Assembly: GCF_033115175.1 (NCBI RefSeq)
Contig: NC_084834.1
Span: 89,140,462 to 89,204,461, forward strand
DNA length: 64,000 nucleotides
Direction of reading: 5' to 3'
Source of the DNA: Lepus europaeus
Lineage: Eukaryota > Chordata > Mammalia > Lagomorpha > Leporidae
Part shown: positions 37,201 through 52,200 of the stretch, piece by piece
Numbering within the stretch: position 1 is the stretch's first letter
Layout: every line of letters begins with the position of its first letter
Notes under the pieces: model-generated
Told to the model about the DNA's origin: nothing
The model's input: only the letters and a program-made list of their open reading frames with translations
Databases searched by the model: none
Made by a program: the position numbers and the translations under genes

Positions 37201-40200
37201 TACACATGTGTGTTCAACTTAACATCCTAAAATTTATTGGGAAGAACCAAATGCCCAAAAAAGCCAGGACATACTTTAAAAATCAGATGAGTACTTCACT
37301 TCCCAGACACGAAATTAACGTGGGACTGCACACATAAACAATGTGCAGAAGACCACCTAGCAACGTGCCCCCGCCCCACAGGCACTTGTCTTAGATAGAT
37401 TTATACTGCCTGTAATGAGGAAAGTGCAACATGTCGGTAGATGGTGAGGTGTCACTGTTTAGCATATGAAAAATAAATTTCCAATTGATTAAATACCAAA
37501 TTGTGAAAGCAAAGCTGAAATTCTCAACCAAGGACTGCGATTTCATTGTCCCTGCTGCGGCCCTCCTCCAGCCAAGCCCCTTCCCACAGTGCCAATGCTC
37601 TCTGCTCACTGTAGCCCACACATCCCCTGCCAGCCTGGCCTCTGGATACCCAGGACTCGGAACTTCCTCATGAAATGGCCCCAGCTTCCACGACCTGCGC
37701 AGGCTCCTTCCCGGGCTGGTCTCTGAGAGGGGACTGAGTCACAGGCAAGCTTCCTCCCAGGTCTCAGGCTGGCTACATTGTGCCCACAGTGGCAAGTGGA
37801 ATGAACTTGCATGTGGGACAGAAATGTCCACATACGTGCACATGACACCCCTCACTGGGCAGGACAAGATCAAGGTAGGAAATGAAGAGCAGAGGACTGG
37901 GGAGGGCTCCATTGGAGCTGCTGCCTGTCAGTGCAGAACTTTAAGGAGCCTGAGACTTCTGAACTCAACCCTGGCCTTGCCTACCACCATGCAGGTACAT
38001 TTGTCAAGGCAGGGGGACACAGTATACTTTATCTTCTTGAGCGGTTTATTAGCTAGCTTTGTATATCTAATCTATTACAGATTCTAACGTGCTACATGGG
38101 CCTCTGTGCCCTTTCTCTGGCCATCCTCCTAGAAGACTACCAAGGTTTTAGGGACCAAATCCAGCTCTCAGCTATTTTTCAAAGTCTTACTGGAACACAG
38201 ACAGAAAGCATATGCCTCATGAAGTAGAAAGCAGTTATGATCTGGTCCTTTTCAGAAAAAACTGCTGATCCCTAACATGCAGTAATCACTAAAAACCCTG
38301 ATGTGAAAAAAAAGTTTGTAACTAGAACACAGGAGTAAAAACAAATAAATGAACAGACTGATTAATTTATGTACATTAAAATTAAAAATATTATTTCAGG
38401 GGCCAGCACTGTGGTGCAGTGGGTTAAACTCTGGCAGCGCCGGCATCCCATATGGGCACTGGTTCGAGTTCTAGCTGCTCCACTTCTGATCTAATTCCCT
38501 GCTAATGCTACCTGGCAAAGCAGAAGAGGATGGCCCATGTGTTTGGACCCCTCACCCATGTGGGAGACCTGAAAGAAGTTCCTGGCTCCTGGCTTCGGAT
38601 CGGCTCAACTCCAACTGTTGCAGCCATTTGGGGAGTGAACCAGTGGATGGAAGACCTCTCTCTCTTTCTGTCTCTACCTCTCTCTGTAACTCTTTCAAAT
38701 AAATAAAGTAAATCTTTGGGTAAAAAATATGATTTCATCAGAAAACACCAAAGAGTGAAAAACAAGCTATAAACTGGGAAATAATGCTTGCAATATTTCT
38801 GACTAACAATTAGTATCTGGATGAAAAGAACTACAGTCACTAAAACGAGTCAAACATCCAAGTAAAGTGAACAAAGGTCAAGGATAGGCATTTCATAGAA
38901 GAGGAAACAAATGCTACAATTATATACATGCAAGATGCTGTGGGGCATTAGGATAGGGAAATACAATTAAGCCATAATTCAGCACCATTTCATATTGAAA
39001 ATACTTTCGGAATTTTCAAATCAGATGCAGAGCAGCAGAAATTCTCATCATCTCCAGGAGGAAACTGAACCTGGTCCAGCCACTTCAGAAGAGGGACTGG
39101 CACACCATAAGGAACACACACCCAACCTCAATTTATCAATCCCAGAATCAGATATGAAAACCAAATCCAGGGGACCAGCATTATGGCATAGTGGGTTAAG
39201 TCACCTTGCACATCTGCATCAAAAATCAGAGTGACAATCTGAGTTCTGTCTGCTTCCAATCCAACTCCCTGCTCCAGTTCCTAGAAAGGTAGTGGAAGAC
39301 GGCTCAGATGCTTGGGCTCCTGCCACCCACATGAGAAACCTAGGTAGAGTTCCAGGCTCTTGGCTTTGGCTTGGCTCAAATCTGGCTGTTGTAGCCATTT
39401 AGGGAGTGAACCAGCAGTTGGAAGATGTCTGTCTGTTCCTCTCTCTCTCTCTCTGTCACTCTGCCTTTTAAATCAATAAAATAAATAAATATTCCAGGAA
39501 AAAAAAAAAAAGAAAACCAAAACCCCATTCCTAATACAGGAAGACCAGGAGAAATGCTACCAGAGTGTTTCAGGAACATGCTTTTTTTCCAGAGAGGAAT
39601 GTCCTAACTCCCAAACCAAACCAACCACGGATTGCAAACAACAAACAGGTGCATGAATACTGGCACAGGCAAATCAATTACGGCACATTCATACAATGGA
39701 CTGTGATGCAGCATGGAAAGGAAGATGGGCACATGGTTAAACTAGATAAATCTATAAAACTGCTGAGTACACATGCATTCTATTCAAATAAACTTCAAAA
39801 ATAGAATAACAGAACAACAGAGTGTCCAGGGATACAATCATAAAATAATAAGAGCATGATTAGCCCCAAATCCAGGATTACAGCTACCTCTGGGAGGTAG
39901 AAGTATGGCATAATTAGTGAGAGATTCACAGGCACTTCTTAAACACTGGAAATGTTTTGTTTATAACATGGATGGTAGGTACACTAATATTATTTTTATT
40001 CAAACTGTACATAAATATTATGTATGTGTTCATTTACATGTATCATATAACTCACAAAAAAACAACATTTAAAAAACAGCAATATAGGGGCTGGTGTTAT
40101 AGCATAATGGGTAAAGCCACTGCCTGAGCCAGCGGCACACCTGTTTGTGTCCCAGCTGCTCTACTTCTGATCCAGCTCCCTGCTAATGGCCTGGAAAATC

Positions 40201-43200
40201 AGCAGAAGACAGCCCAAGCCATGTGGCAGACCTGGATGAAATTCTGGTTTCAGCCTGGTCTATTCCTGGCCATAAGGGGAGTGAACCAACAGACACAAGA
40301 TCTCTCTCTGTCTCTCCTTCTCTCTTTCTGTAACTATGTCTTTCAAATAAATATAAAATAGCAATATAAACTTTGTTTTCTATCAGTCTGCTTAAGATTC
40401 AGGCCAGCTGAAAGCAAGAGAATGTTTATTACCAAATACCAAGATGCAGAGGTAGCTAGAGGAGCCCTTACCCTGTGTAGCTTTTTCATCATTTCCAGGA
40501 GAACTTTAATGTGATAGTTATTCTCAGCACTCTCGGACCAATAACGCAGCTGAGAGACAATGGTGCTTTTGGCCATCTGGACTATTCGCCTGAAAGCAGA
40601 TTCTTCCAGAGTTGCCCAGTACTCCTCTGAGGAAGATCAAGAAGGTAAATATGACTGTCTGCATTTTTAGTCTTGGAATCTTAAAGGTTAAAAAGTGGTC
40701 AGTATTTCACTGTACACTCCACAACACAGCTTACTATATATTACAATTACAAAACCATACATTTTCAGTGAATAAATACAGCTCCCATTGAAAGTTAAGA
40801 TTTTAACCCCCTGGGAAAATTCCTTGACAGAACATAGAAACAGATCTAATTAATCAATGGAAAAACACACACAAAATCAAATTGATCATGTTCTTTCCCT
40901 ACATGAAGTAGCATAATATATTAAAAACTAGATTAATAATTGATTATATAAACTGAGTTTTTAACTACTATTTTTAAAGATCTATTTATTTATTTGCAAG
41001 GCAGAGTGATAGAGGGAGACAGACGGGGAGTGGGGGGGAGGGAAAAGGAGGAGGAGGATAAGACAGACAGACTGATCTTCTATCCACTAGTTCACTCCCC
41101 AAATGGCCACAATGGCTGGGGCTGGGCCAAGTCCAAGCCAGAAGCCTGAAACTTCATCTGTGTCTCCTACATGGGTAGTGGTGGTCTAAGCACTTGAGCC
41201 GTTTTCCACTGTTTTCCCAGGTATATTAGCAGGGTGCTAGATGGGAAAGTAGAGCAGCTAGGACTTGAACCGGCACTCTTATGGAATTCTGATGTTGCGG
41301 ACAGCAGCTTAACCTGCTGGCCCCAAGTTTTTAACTATTAAAAAAAAATCTTTGAGCATTTTGAAAAACAAGCCAATTGCGGGTGAATGTTAAACCTAGC
41401 AGGAAAGGTGCCCACATCAGAGTGCCTAGGTTTGATCCCAGACTCCAACTCATAACTCCAACTTTCTACAAATGCAGACAGTGGGAGGTATCAGTGACGG
41501 CTCATGTAATTGGGCTTCTGCCACCTACATGGCAGGCCTAGATTGCTATCCCAGCTCCTGGCTCTGGCCCCATGTCAGCCCCAGCTATTTTGGGAGTACA
41601 CTAGAGGCTGGGAGCTTTCTCTGTCTCTCAAATAAACAATACTTATAAAACTCCATAGTAGCTTTATACGCTTTAACAAAGTTATCTAGATTTAATAAAA
41701 CAAAGAATGAACTTCCTTAAGTTAAGTACACCACAAATATTAAAATCCCCACCAGAATCTATACATGTCCCCTAAACCTAATTTCTAGTGGACTGGAAAT
41801 ACAGACAGAGGAAGAAATAACCAGACAGTCTAGATGTGGGAATCCAATATAATTTACCTGAATTCTTACCAAAAAAAAAAAAAAAAAAAAAAAAAGAGGC
41901 GGGCCATTTATCCTGGTGGCCAATGCCTGTATCCCACACCAGACTGGGTTTGATTTCTGGGTCTAGCTTATGATTCCAGTTTCCCACTAATGTAGACCTT
42001 GAGAGGTAGCAGTAATGACTCAAATAGCTAGATTCCTGCGACCCATGTGAGAGATCTGGATTGGCCACTGTGGGCATTTGGGAGGTGCACCAATACACAG
42101 GAGCTCTGTCTGTCCTCTGCCTCTTAAATCATAAATAATTATTTTAATCTATACAATTTTTTAGGAAAGCTAGAGAAATCTGAATATGGTTTCAGTATTA
42201 GACTATTAAAATTTCTGGCTAATTTCATTAGATATGAGAATGATGTCATGATAATAGAATATTCCATATTCTAAGGTGAATGGTAAAATATTGTGTCCAT
42301 AACTTACTTTCAAATAGCTCAATCAAAATGAAATACAATCCATACATAAAGAGACAAAGTCTGATAGTTTACTGATGCTGACTCTAAGGAAGAGAGCACA
42401 CAGGTAATTCTTGCACTATTTTTTCAACTTTTGTTTGTTAAATTTTTCACAATGGAAAGCTGGGGACACAGGACCTCATGGCCAAACAATGCAGGTGCAT
42501 CAATCCAAGAATTCTAAGAAGGTACTAGAATAATTTATTTTCTATCACCACAGTAATTATTATATATATATAATTATTACATTATATAATCTTTAGTCTA
42601 AAATTAAAGACCTCACCCAAAAGAAAACATTTATAATTATCTCAGCTTTACTATAACTTTGCTAGATGTTATTTCTCTCTGATTAGATGGGCACAGTCTT
42701 TACAAAAGTAAATCATCAACCTTACCCAGAACCACCGAAGACTGGTTGCTCAATCTATAAACAGCATCTGCAAATGGAAGCACCAGGCTCTCCCAGTTGT
42801 TACAAGCATGCATCACAGGACATTCTGGGAGAAGGAAGAAAACTTCTAAGGCTTCTTGGTGTGGAGAATGAACTGGAAGGTTCTTGAGCAAATTATCACG
42901 GAGACAAGTGGTTATCTGTGGTCAGGAAGATCAGGGAAAGGCATTCAAAACTCAGCAAGAACCGGTGCCACTTATTGCACTGAAGCAAGGCACAGAAGCC
43001 AGAGTTTCATTCCACTATGAAATGAGAATAACCCATTTTTCTAAAACCTATGTTGACACATCACCTGGCCTCCGAAGTACCAGAGGCATAGTCATGTAAT
43101 AATTCAACTCAACTCTGAGGGGCAGGAAGGAGATCCAGAAGAAATCCCACATACAAGACTCACACTGGGGGCCGGCGTTGTGGCACGACACATAAAACCA

Positions 43201-46200
43201 CCACCTACAATGCCGACATTCCATACAGGTGCTGCTTCAAGTCCTGCCTACTCCACTTCTGATCCAGCTCCCTGCTAGTGCAACCTGGGAAAGCAGCAGA
43301 GAATGATCCAAGCGCTTGGGCCCCTCCACCCATGTGGGAGACCCAGAAGAAGCTCCTGGCTCCTGGTTTCAGTCTGGCATAACCCTGGCCATTACAGTCA
43401 TTTGGGGAGTGAACCAGCAGATGGAAGCTCTCTCTGCATAATTGCATCTTTCAACTAAATAAACTACATCTTAAAAAAAAAAAAAAAGAAAGAAAGAAAG
43501 AAAAATTCACACTGGATGAACAATGGATTCAGAATAAACAGGCAGCTCTCTCCACTAAGTAAGCACTATATTGTACCCTCTGGGTTATACTATCCCACCT
43601 CATTTTTTTTAATAGGAAGATCATAACCCCAGAAAAGCCAAACGGAATAAAAACCAAAAACCCAACAAAAAGCAACAACATCAACAACAAAACCAAACAT
43701 GGTTTCCTAATATCCTCTCAGAAATACCTGTGTCCATCACAAATTCTTATTTCTAGGCCTTCTAATCTCCTTGTTTCCTTAATTCAGAATCAACTGTTCA
43801 GGAAAAGTTCAGACTCTATTCTGAATTTGTATAATGCCTGCTCAGATTGCAGTAACCAATTTGTTTAAAAATCCACTATCAAGATCAGATAGTATTTATG
43901 GAGTACCTGGCATTTGCCAGACACTGTGCTAAATGGTTTACAGATATTATAAATATTCTTAACCATCTAATTTTATAGATGAGAAATTTGAGCCTCAGAG
44001 AAATTAAGTAAGTTGCTCAAGGTCACACAGCTAAAGGGGAATCTCCTCTGGATGTGCTGTTACTCTATCTCTAAATAAACAAACTCTCATAATTACTACT
44101 TTTCTGTTAAACTGTGATCCTGGCCTCGTCCTATGAGGTACAGTTCATGAAGTCACACACAACTCCTGACACTTCTCCTCAGTTAACATCCAGTGGCACT
44201 CTTCCCACCTCCTGTCTCACCATGAACCTCAGCCTGGAACCACACGCCACCTACTCCAAACCCTTCAGCATGACAGCAATCCACCCAAGCCAGTTCTGTT
44301 GTTTCACCCTGCATGCCTTGATGATATTTTCCTGGCTCCATGGAATGCCCTTTCCCTATGGACAGCCAGGAAACTCTGGGCAGCTTGTGCTTGGCATCCT
44401 AAGGCTAGTCCCTCACTGCCCTCCACAGCAACAATTATGCAAAGCCATTGTTCATACACTCACTGCACACATGCTAAGCTCAGCACTAGGAAAGACAGCA
44501 GGGTGTGAGACACACGGGTCTTGTGACACCTGCGTGTCTGTGTCTGTGTCTGTGCCCCCCAACTACACGACAAGCTTCAGAAGGACAGGAGGCACGTCTG
44601 TCATCACCAGTCATCACTCCAGGGCCCAGCATGGGGCACTGCTGAAATGCTTGCAGAGTAAGTGAACAAGTGCTGAAAGCCCGTGAGTCCACATGTGGAC
44701 TCAGATAGAAACATCACAGATCTGGTCTCATTTCCCACTGAAGCAACAGAGGGGAAGAATGCCCCATGATACTATCGCTTGTACACTACGGGTTATTTTT
44801 CTGGCCCAACTGAGATGTAATCAGTAAGGAAGAGGGCCTGTAGTGATGAACTGGTCCTAGCCCTTCCCTTCAGAGGTGGAAATGGCCGCCCATTTCTGGT
44901 GACCACCTGATGGCTACATTCATGGCAGCAAGGCTCAGACTCTTACACAGAGCTAAGCTCTTCAAGGGCAAGATTTTAAATGAAAGTGAGCAGCAACAAA
45001 CACTGATAAAGAGTCCATAGGACCCGTCTTTGCTCAGTATCACAGCACCGCTGAGTGCTCCCAGGTCCTGACAGGAGCACATAATAAGGGATCCATTTGT
45101 CTGAAATCCCACACCAGGCCACAATTCTGTCAGAGGCAGCAGAATTCAACCTTCCATTGCCGTCTAAGAGAAAAGGCATGTGAAAGAAAAAATCTGAGCT
45201 CAGACAGAGAATGCTGACTATGGTAGACAAACCAACACTGTAGGCAGGGAAGCTGGGAAGAAGAGCAGGGAGATACAAGAGAACGAGAGAGAAACAGAGG
45301 GACAGACTGAGGAGTGTGGGTGCTGTGCAGGGACAAGAAGGAAGGAGCAGGAGACAAGGGAAAAAGAGGGAACCAGAGAGAAAAGGACTGTGAGAACACA
45401 GCGAAGACTACCATCTCTAGAGGAGCTAGCATTACAGAACAGGGAAATAAATTAGAGAATGCTGCAATCAAGAAGACTAAACTCACAGAGAAGGCACACT
45501 TGGGGTGTCTACAAGTGTAGAAAACACTAAAGAGAGTAATAATGCTATTGAAACAGGAAGCAACAGTTCCACAAAGAAGATTCTAGAACCTACAGAAAAG
45601 GAAGATGTGTGATACAACAAAGCATAGAGGAAAAGGATGCAAAATTGTCCTTAGTGAGGGGGATGTTCACATTCTCATTTCTGTATACTTATATAAAATG
45701 TTCTTATTCTAGTATGGCAATCTCAACAAATTCTTAACCATCTTCCTAAGTCCTGAGTTGAAAAGATCCCCTCCCAGGAATGTGTGGGCATGTTAGTGTG
45801 TGTGTTTGTACAGATGCAACATTTACACAATTTGTAACCTGAGGGACCACTATACCAACTCATTCACCCTAAATGGGCGCACCCCTGAATGCTAAGTTTA
45901 ACTTTATCTAGATACCCGACAGTGCCTCCGAATATTTTAAACATGATATTTCTTCTGAAATTTTGTGTTCTTTTAAGAGAAATTCTAGTATAGTTTATTC
46001 CTCAAATAGCAATCTGAGGGATACTACCGTGTTAGTGATCCAGTCCTTCTGGGTCAGCTCCTTAAAGGCATTTCTTGCTATATTTAAGTCCACGTGAACA
46101 GACTTGGGCTCTGTAGCCTTTCTGTAAAATGAAGAGAAACACATAAATGGATAAGTAAACTGAAAAGGACACTTCAAGAGGAAGTACTCCATTGGATTAT

Positions 46201-49200
46201 CTACCTAGAGGCAACATTTCTTCTACAATCACATCTCAATAAAAGGACCTTTTCCTCAACTTCCTAAGCCTGGCCCAACCCTAGCTGTTGTAGGCATTTG
46301 GGAAGTGAGCCAGCAGACAGAAGAACTCTGGCTAGCTGTCTCTGTTTCTCCACCTTTCAAATAAATAAAAAATAACTATAATAGTTTGGCTGAGTACAGG
46401 TACAATTGCAAATGCAACAGCAAACATACAATTATTTCTAAGATGGCAGAAACTATCAAGGCTATATCAACTATAATACTATAAGATTTTAACTCAGGTA
46501 TTGTCGAATATTAAATAGATAATCACTAAGTATTTATTTTCCAGTGGAAAAAACAGCCACAGAAAAATGACAGAAGTTTTTCTTGTTTCTGAAATAATGT
46601 GACTACTTCTTCCAGTCACATGAATTGAAAGGTGAGGACCAAAGAAAGGCTTCAGCACAGTAAATTCTTAGTTTTCCAACAGAAATTTATCAGTGGAACG
46701 GATAAATAGCTTAACCCTTGATTTACATTTGTGCTGAATTTAGTGCATTCACTGTCTACATATACATACAGTCTTTATAAAACAATCGCATCTAAAAACA
46801 TGACAAAATTGTCTTAAAGAAATATACAAATATTTAGGAAAAGAAGTACAAAATTGCTTTTTCTAATACTCAGAAAATCTTAAGAATCTTCAATATCTCC
46901 CATCCAAGTACGAACCAGGCCCGCCATCCCACTCCTTGGAATTTACCCAAAGGAAATAAATTTGGCAAATAAAAAAGCCATCTGCACATTAATGTTTATT
47001 GCAGCTCAATTCACAATAGCTAAGACCTGGAACCAACCCAAATGCCCATCAACAGTAGACTGGATAAAGAAATTATGGGACATGTACTCCATAGAATACT
47101 ATACAGCAGTAAGAAACAACGAAACCCAGTCATTTGCAACAAGATGGAGCAATCTGGAAAACATCATGCTGAGTGAATTAAGCCAGTCCCAAAGAGAAAA
47201 ATATCATTTGTTTTCCCTGATCGGTGACAACTGAGCGCCAAAGGGGAAACCTGTTAAGTGAAATGGACACTATAAGCAACAATGAACTGATCAGCTCCTG
47301 TCCTGACTTTAGATGTACAATGTAATACTTTATCCTTTTTAGTATTTGTTGTTGTTGTTGTTGTTCTAGTACTATTGGTTGAACTCAGTAATTAACACAC
47401 AATTATTCTTAGGTGTTTAAATTTTAACTGAAAAGTGATCCCTGTTAAATCTAAGAGTGGAAAAAGAGAGGGAGGAGATGAACAATTTGGAACATGCTCA
47501 ATCGGACTGGCCGCAAATGGTGGAGTTAGAAATGTGCCAGGGGATTCCAACACAATTCCATCAAGATGGCATGTACCAATGCCATCACACTAGTCCAAGT
47601 GATCAATTTCAGCTCACAATTGATAGCTCTGATAGGTCTAAGAGTCAAAGAGATCACACAAACAAGACAAGTATCTGCTAATACTAACTGATAGAATCAA
47701 AAAGGGAGAGAAAGATCCAACATGGAAGTGGGATACACAGCAGACTCATAGGATGGCAGATGTCCTAAACAACACTCTGGCCTCAGAATCAGCCCTCAAG
47801 GCATTCAGATCTGGCTGAAGAGCCCATGAGAGTATAGCAGGCATGGAAAGCCAAGATATCATGGAAAAAAAAAAAAAAAGACCTAAATGAATGATCTCTG
47901 TGAGTGAGATCCCAGTGGAAAGAGCGGGGCCATCAAAGAAGGAGGTACCCTTCTCCGAAGGGAGGAGAGAACATCCACTTTGACTATGACCCTATGGGAA
48001 TAAGATCAAAGTCAGCGAACTCTAAAGGCTTCCATAGCCCTGGCAACTCATGACTAGAGCCTAGGGAGATTACTGACGCCATGAACAGGAGTGTCAAATT
48101 GTTAAGTCAGCAACAGGAGTCACTGTGTACTTACACCCCATGTGGGATCTGTCCCTAATGTGTTGTCTAAAGCCAAGTGATGCTATGACTGGTACTGAAA
48201 CAGTATTTTTATACTTTGCGTTTCTGTGTGGGCGCTGACTGATGAGGTCTTTGCTAATTATATACTGAAGTGATCTTCTGTATATAAAGAGAATTGGAAA
48301 TGAAAAAAAAAAAAAAAACAACCTGGTGTTAAAATGGAAATGGCATAGAAAATTAATTAATTTGAAAAAAAATTATGTAGGATCTCTGTCTTTAATGTGC
48401 TGTACATTGCTATTTAATGCTATAATTAGTAATCCAATGGTAGTTTTTTCACTTGATGTTGCTATATGGGCAAAATGTTGAAATCTTTACCTAATATATA
48501 CTAAACTGATCTTCTGTATACAAAGAGAATTGAAAATGAATCTTTACATGAATGGAAGGGGAAAGGGAGCGGGAAAGGGGAGGGTTGCGGGCGGGAGGGA
48601 AGTTATGGGAGGGGGGAAGCCATTGTAACCCATAAGCTATACTTTGGAAATTTATATTCATTAAATAAAAGTTTAATAAAAAAAAAACAAACAAACAAAC
48701 AAAAAAAGAATCTTCAATATCTAGCATTAAACAACTGAGTAAATCAATTAAGGTATGGAAAAACCAGTATGATCCCTCTGTTGTAAAAGAGTATGTTTGC
48801 ATAGAAAAAGGATATTCACTCGTAAGTGGTAGATTATGGGTAAATTTCATTTTTTTTTTGTTTGTGTCTGTAGTTTTGACATTTTGTACAGTAAATAAAT
48901 CTATGCTTTTGTTTAAAAAGTAATCTTAAAAAGAGATAATTATTTTACCCTTTAATCATCTTATATATTCTTCCATATACGTGTAAGATGATTTCATTAT
49001 ATATTTTACCTTTGTCTTAAAAAACTTCCAGTCAGGCAAGCAGAAGATGTAAATATCTCTCGAATTTCCCTACATTAGGAAAAAGACAGTGGTTAAACCA
49101 AATCCTACAGTATGTCTCCTTACCGCATGAGACATGATAAATAAACATCTTACACTTGTCCTCAAACTTGTCTTCTATTTGTTCACATTATTTTCTTGCC

Positions 49201-52200
49201 ATTTAAAAGTCTGCTCCATTTGTTATATCACAAAATTTCAGTGGCAAACATGGGAAATAAAAAGAGATATACTTAGAGAAGCCTCGGTGAAATAGGAAAA
49301 AACTTGGTTTAGGGTCACTATTTTCTTGGACAAACAAAATAACTCTCATGCCACCCAACAGTGCAAGCCCTATTTATTTCTGTTTCACTGAAGTGGAAAC
49401 AAAATAAATGATCAGAAATTAAATGAAGGGGGTATATGTAGTTTTATGCTCTGAAAATTATTCGTGCAACTGTTTTGTACAACAATTTTTCCAACATTAG
49501 AGGCCCTATATGAAAATTTTTCTAAAAGATGATGTTTGTAAGAGTAAGCATGATCTTTACACAGGGTAGAAACTGCAAGGTTTGAAGCAGGCTGCTCCAG
49601 CTGTTCATCTGTGAATAGGAAACATACAAACACTGGGGTCCAGCCCTCACATCAAAGGATCCCACTCATTAAAGTAAATTAATCTCTCTATCGACAGATC
49701 TATCAGCCGATCAGCAGACAGAAATACCCAGCTGCTGCTGGTTCTGCTTCTCTCACAATCTTAGCCAGCACACTGGGGGGCCACAGAACCTCCCCACCTC
49801 CAAACTGTGCAGAAGCGGTTTCAGCAATTCCTGTCTGCAAATACCTAAGCACAGTCAGACATGCAGGACGCACATACCTTTTTGTGTTCTGCCATTGCTT
49901 GGTCCCCACATCAGCAATCCATCTCTTAATGGTGCTTTCATTCAATGTAGGAATTTTCCTTCTCAGATTAACATAGGAATTCTGTGAAAAAGGATAAAGT
50001 AAAAAACAGTAATCTAGACGTACAGAAATGGGTGCCTGGTCAGAAGTTATCCTTCAGACAAGGAGAGACAGACACTCCCAAACAAAAGCTGAGAGAATTT
50101 ATCACCTCCAGACGTGTCCTAGAAGATACGCTGGAGTGTTCCTCAAACTGAAGAGGTGCTGACAAGTAAAAAGAAAATATCAGAAGGCAGGGAACTCACT
50201 GAAGTAAATTCACGTTAATGGCCAACTGATGTCTAACAAAGGCGCTAAGAATGCACACTGAAGAAATGACAGACTCTTCAATAAATGATGGTGGGAAAAT
50301 TTGATATCCACATGTAAAATAATCAGACTAGGCCCCTATCTTTCATCACATACAAAAAGCAATTCAAAATGGATTAAATATCAAAATATGTGACAAGAAC
50401 CTATTAGAAGAAAACATAGACGCAGCACTTCAAGACAATGGATTGGACAAGAATTTTATAAAGATGACTCACAGGAAACAAAAACAAAAATAGGCATGTG
50501 GGACTTCAGAAAGAAAATGGAATGGACAACCCAGAAAGTGAGGGAAAATACTTGTGAACTATGCAACTTGCAAATGGCTAATAATCAGGCTATTAGAAGA
50601 ATTCAACTCACTATCACAGGAGCAAAGAATCCAATTAACATATGGGGAACAGATCTGAATAGACCAACAGGTACATGAAAAGATGCTCAAAGTCACTCAT
50701 CATCAGGGAAGTGCAAATCGCAGCCATGATGAAGTACTATCTCACTCTAGTTAATCTATTATCAAAAACACAAAAGATAATAGATGCCAGTGAGGACACA
50801 GAAAAAAAGGAATCCTGGTACACTGCTGGTGGGAATGTAAATTAGGATAGTCATCGTGGAAAATAGTATGGATGGTCCCCCCAGAAATTAAACATCAAAG
50901 TACCACATGATTCAGTGATCCTTTTTTTTTTTTTTTTTTTTTTGGACAGGCAGAGTGGATAGTGAGAGAGAGAGACAGAGAGAAAGGTCTTCCTTTTTGC
51001 CATTGGTTCACCCTCCAATGGCTGCTTCGGCCGGCGCATCTCACTGGTCCAAAGCCAGGAGCCAGGTGCTTCTCCTGGTCTCCCATGCAGGTGCAGGGCC
51101 CAAGCACTTGGGCCATCCTCCACTGCCTTCCCGGGCCATAGCAGGGAGCTGGCCTGGAAGAGGGGCAACTGGGACAGAATCCGGAGCCCCAATCGGGACT
51201 AGAACCTGGTGTGCCGGCACCACAAGGCGGAGGATTAGCCTGTTAAGCCATGGTGCCGGCCTCAGTGATCCTATTACTCGGTACACAGCTAAAGGAAATG
51301 AAGTCAGTCTGTCAGAGACATTTTAACTCCCACGCTCATTACAACAGCAAGAAATAAAACAATCTGAGAGTCCATCAAATGATGAATAGAAAAAGAAAAT
51401 ATGGTCCATATATACGATGGGAACACTGTGCAGCCACAAAAAGGTGAATTCTTGTCATCTGCAACAACATAGAGGTCACGTTACATGAACTAAGCCCAAG
51501 GCCAAAAAGATAAATACTACATGATCTCACTCACATACATAACCTGAAAAAGTTATTCTCATACAAGAGTGGTGGTTACTAGAGGCTGGGAAGAGCAGGG
51601 AAAAGTGAGGGGAGGGGAAATGTTGATTAATGGGTACAAAGTTATATAGTAAGACAGGGTTAAGAAGTTCTGGTGTTCTATTGCACAATAGGGTGACTAC
51701 AGATTTTGTACTCTGTGTGTGTATATAAAATATAAAGCTGGAAGAGAGGTGCTGAAGTCTTTAACTAAAAAAAAAATGATAAACATTTGAAGACATACTC
51801 AATATTTACCCCGAAGTGAACACATGTATCAACACAGCACATGGTATCCTGTAAGTATGTTCAAATTTTATTTATCAGCTACAAATTTTTTAAAACATGG
51901 TAATCCAACTTTTAGGTTTATTCTAAGAACAGTGGGTAATACTAATTTTTAAACATGTGTAATATAGCTCTGGGTCAATCATAAAATAAGCCTCTCCCAA
52001 GGAGTAGTCCATCATTTTGCCTGGTTTCCAATTTCTTAATCAAGGAAGCTTGGTCTCAAAGCACCTTGCTCTGAATGCCCCAGCACTCAGCACTTCATAC
52101 AAGCACCACCAGATTACACTGAACATCAGAGAGGCCTGAGGGCATGATCCTGCCATGGCTGTGTGCACAGGTGGGAAGAGCCTGATCCCTCTTGGTGGAA

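Noticed and set aside
44114-44665. Open frame of 183 codons on the plus strand
   Set aside because: No domain, no family resemblance, no splice signals and ordinary composition, and it lies in a HERC5 intron. It is better explained as chance in GC-richer sequence.
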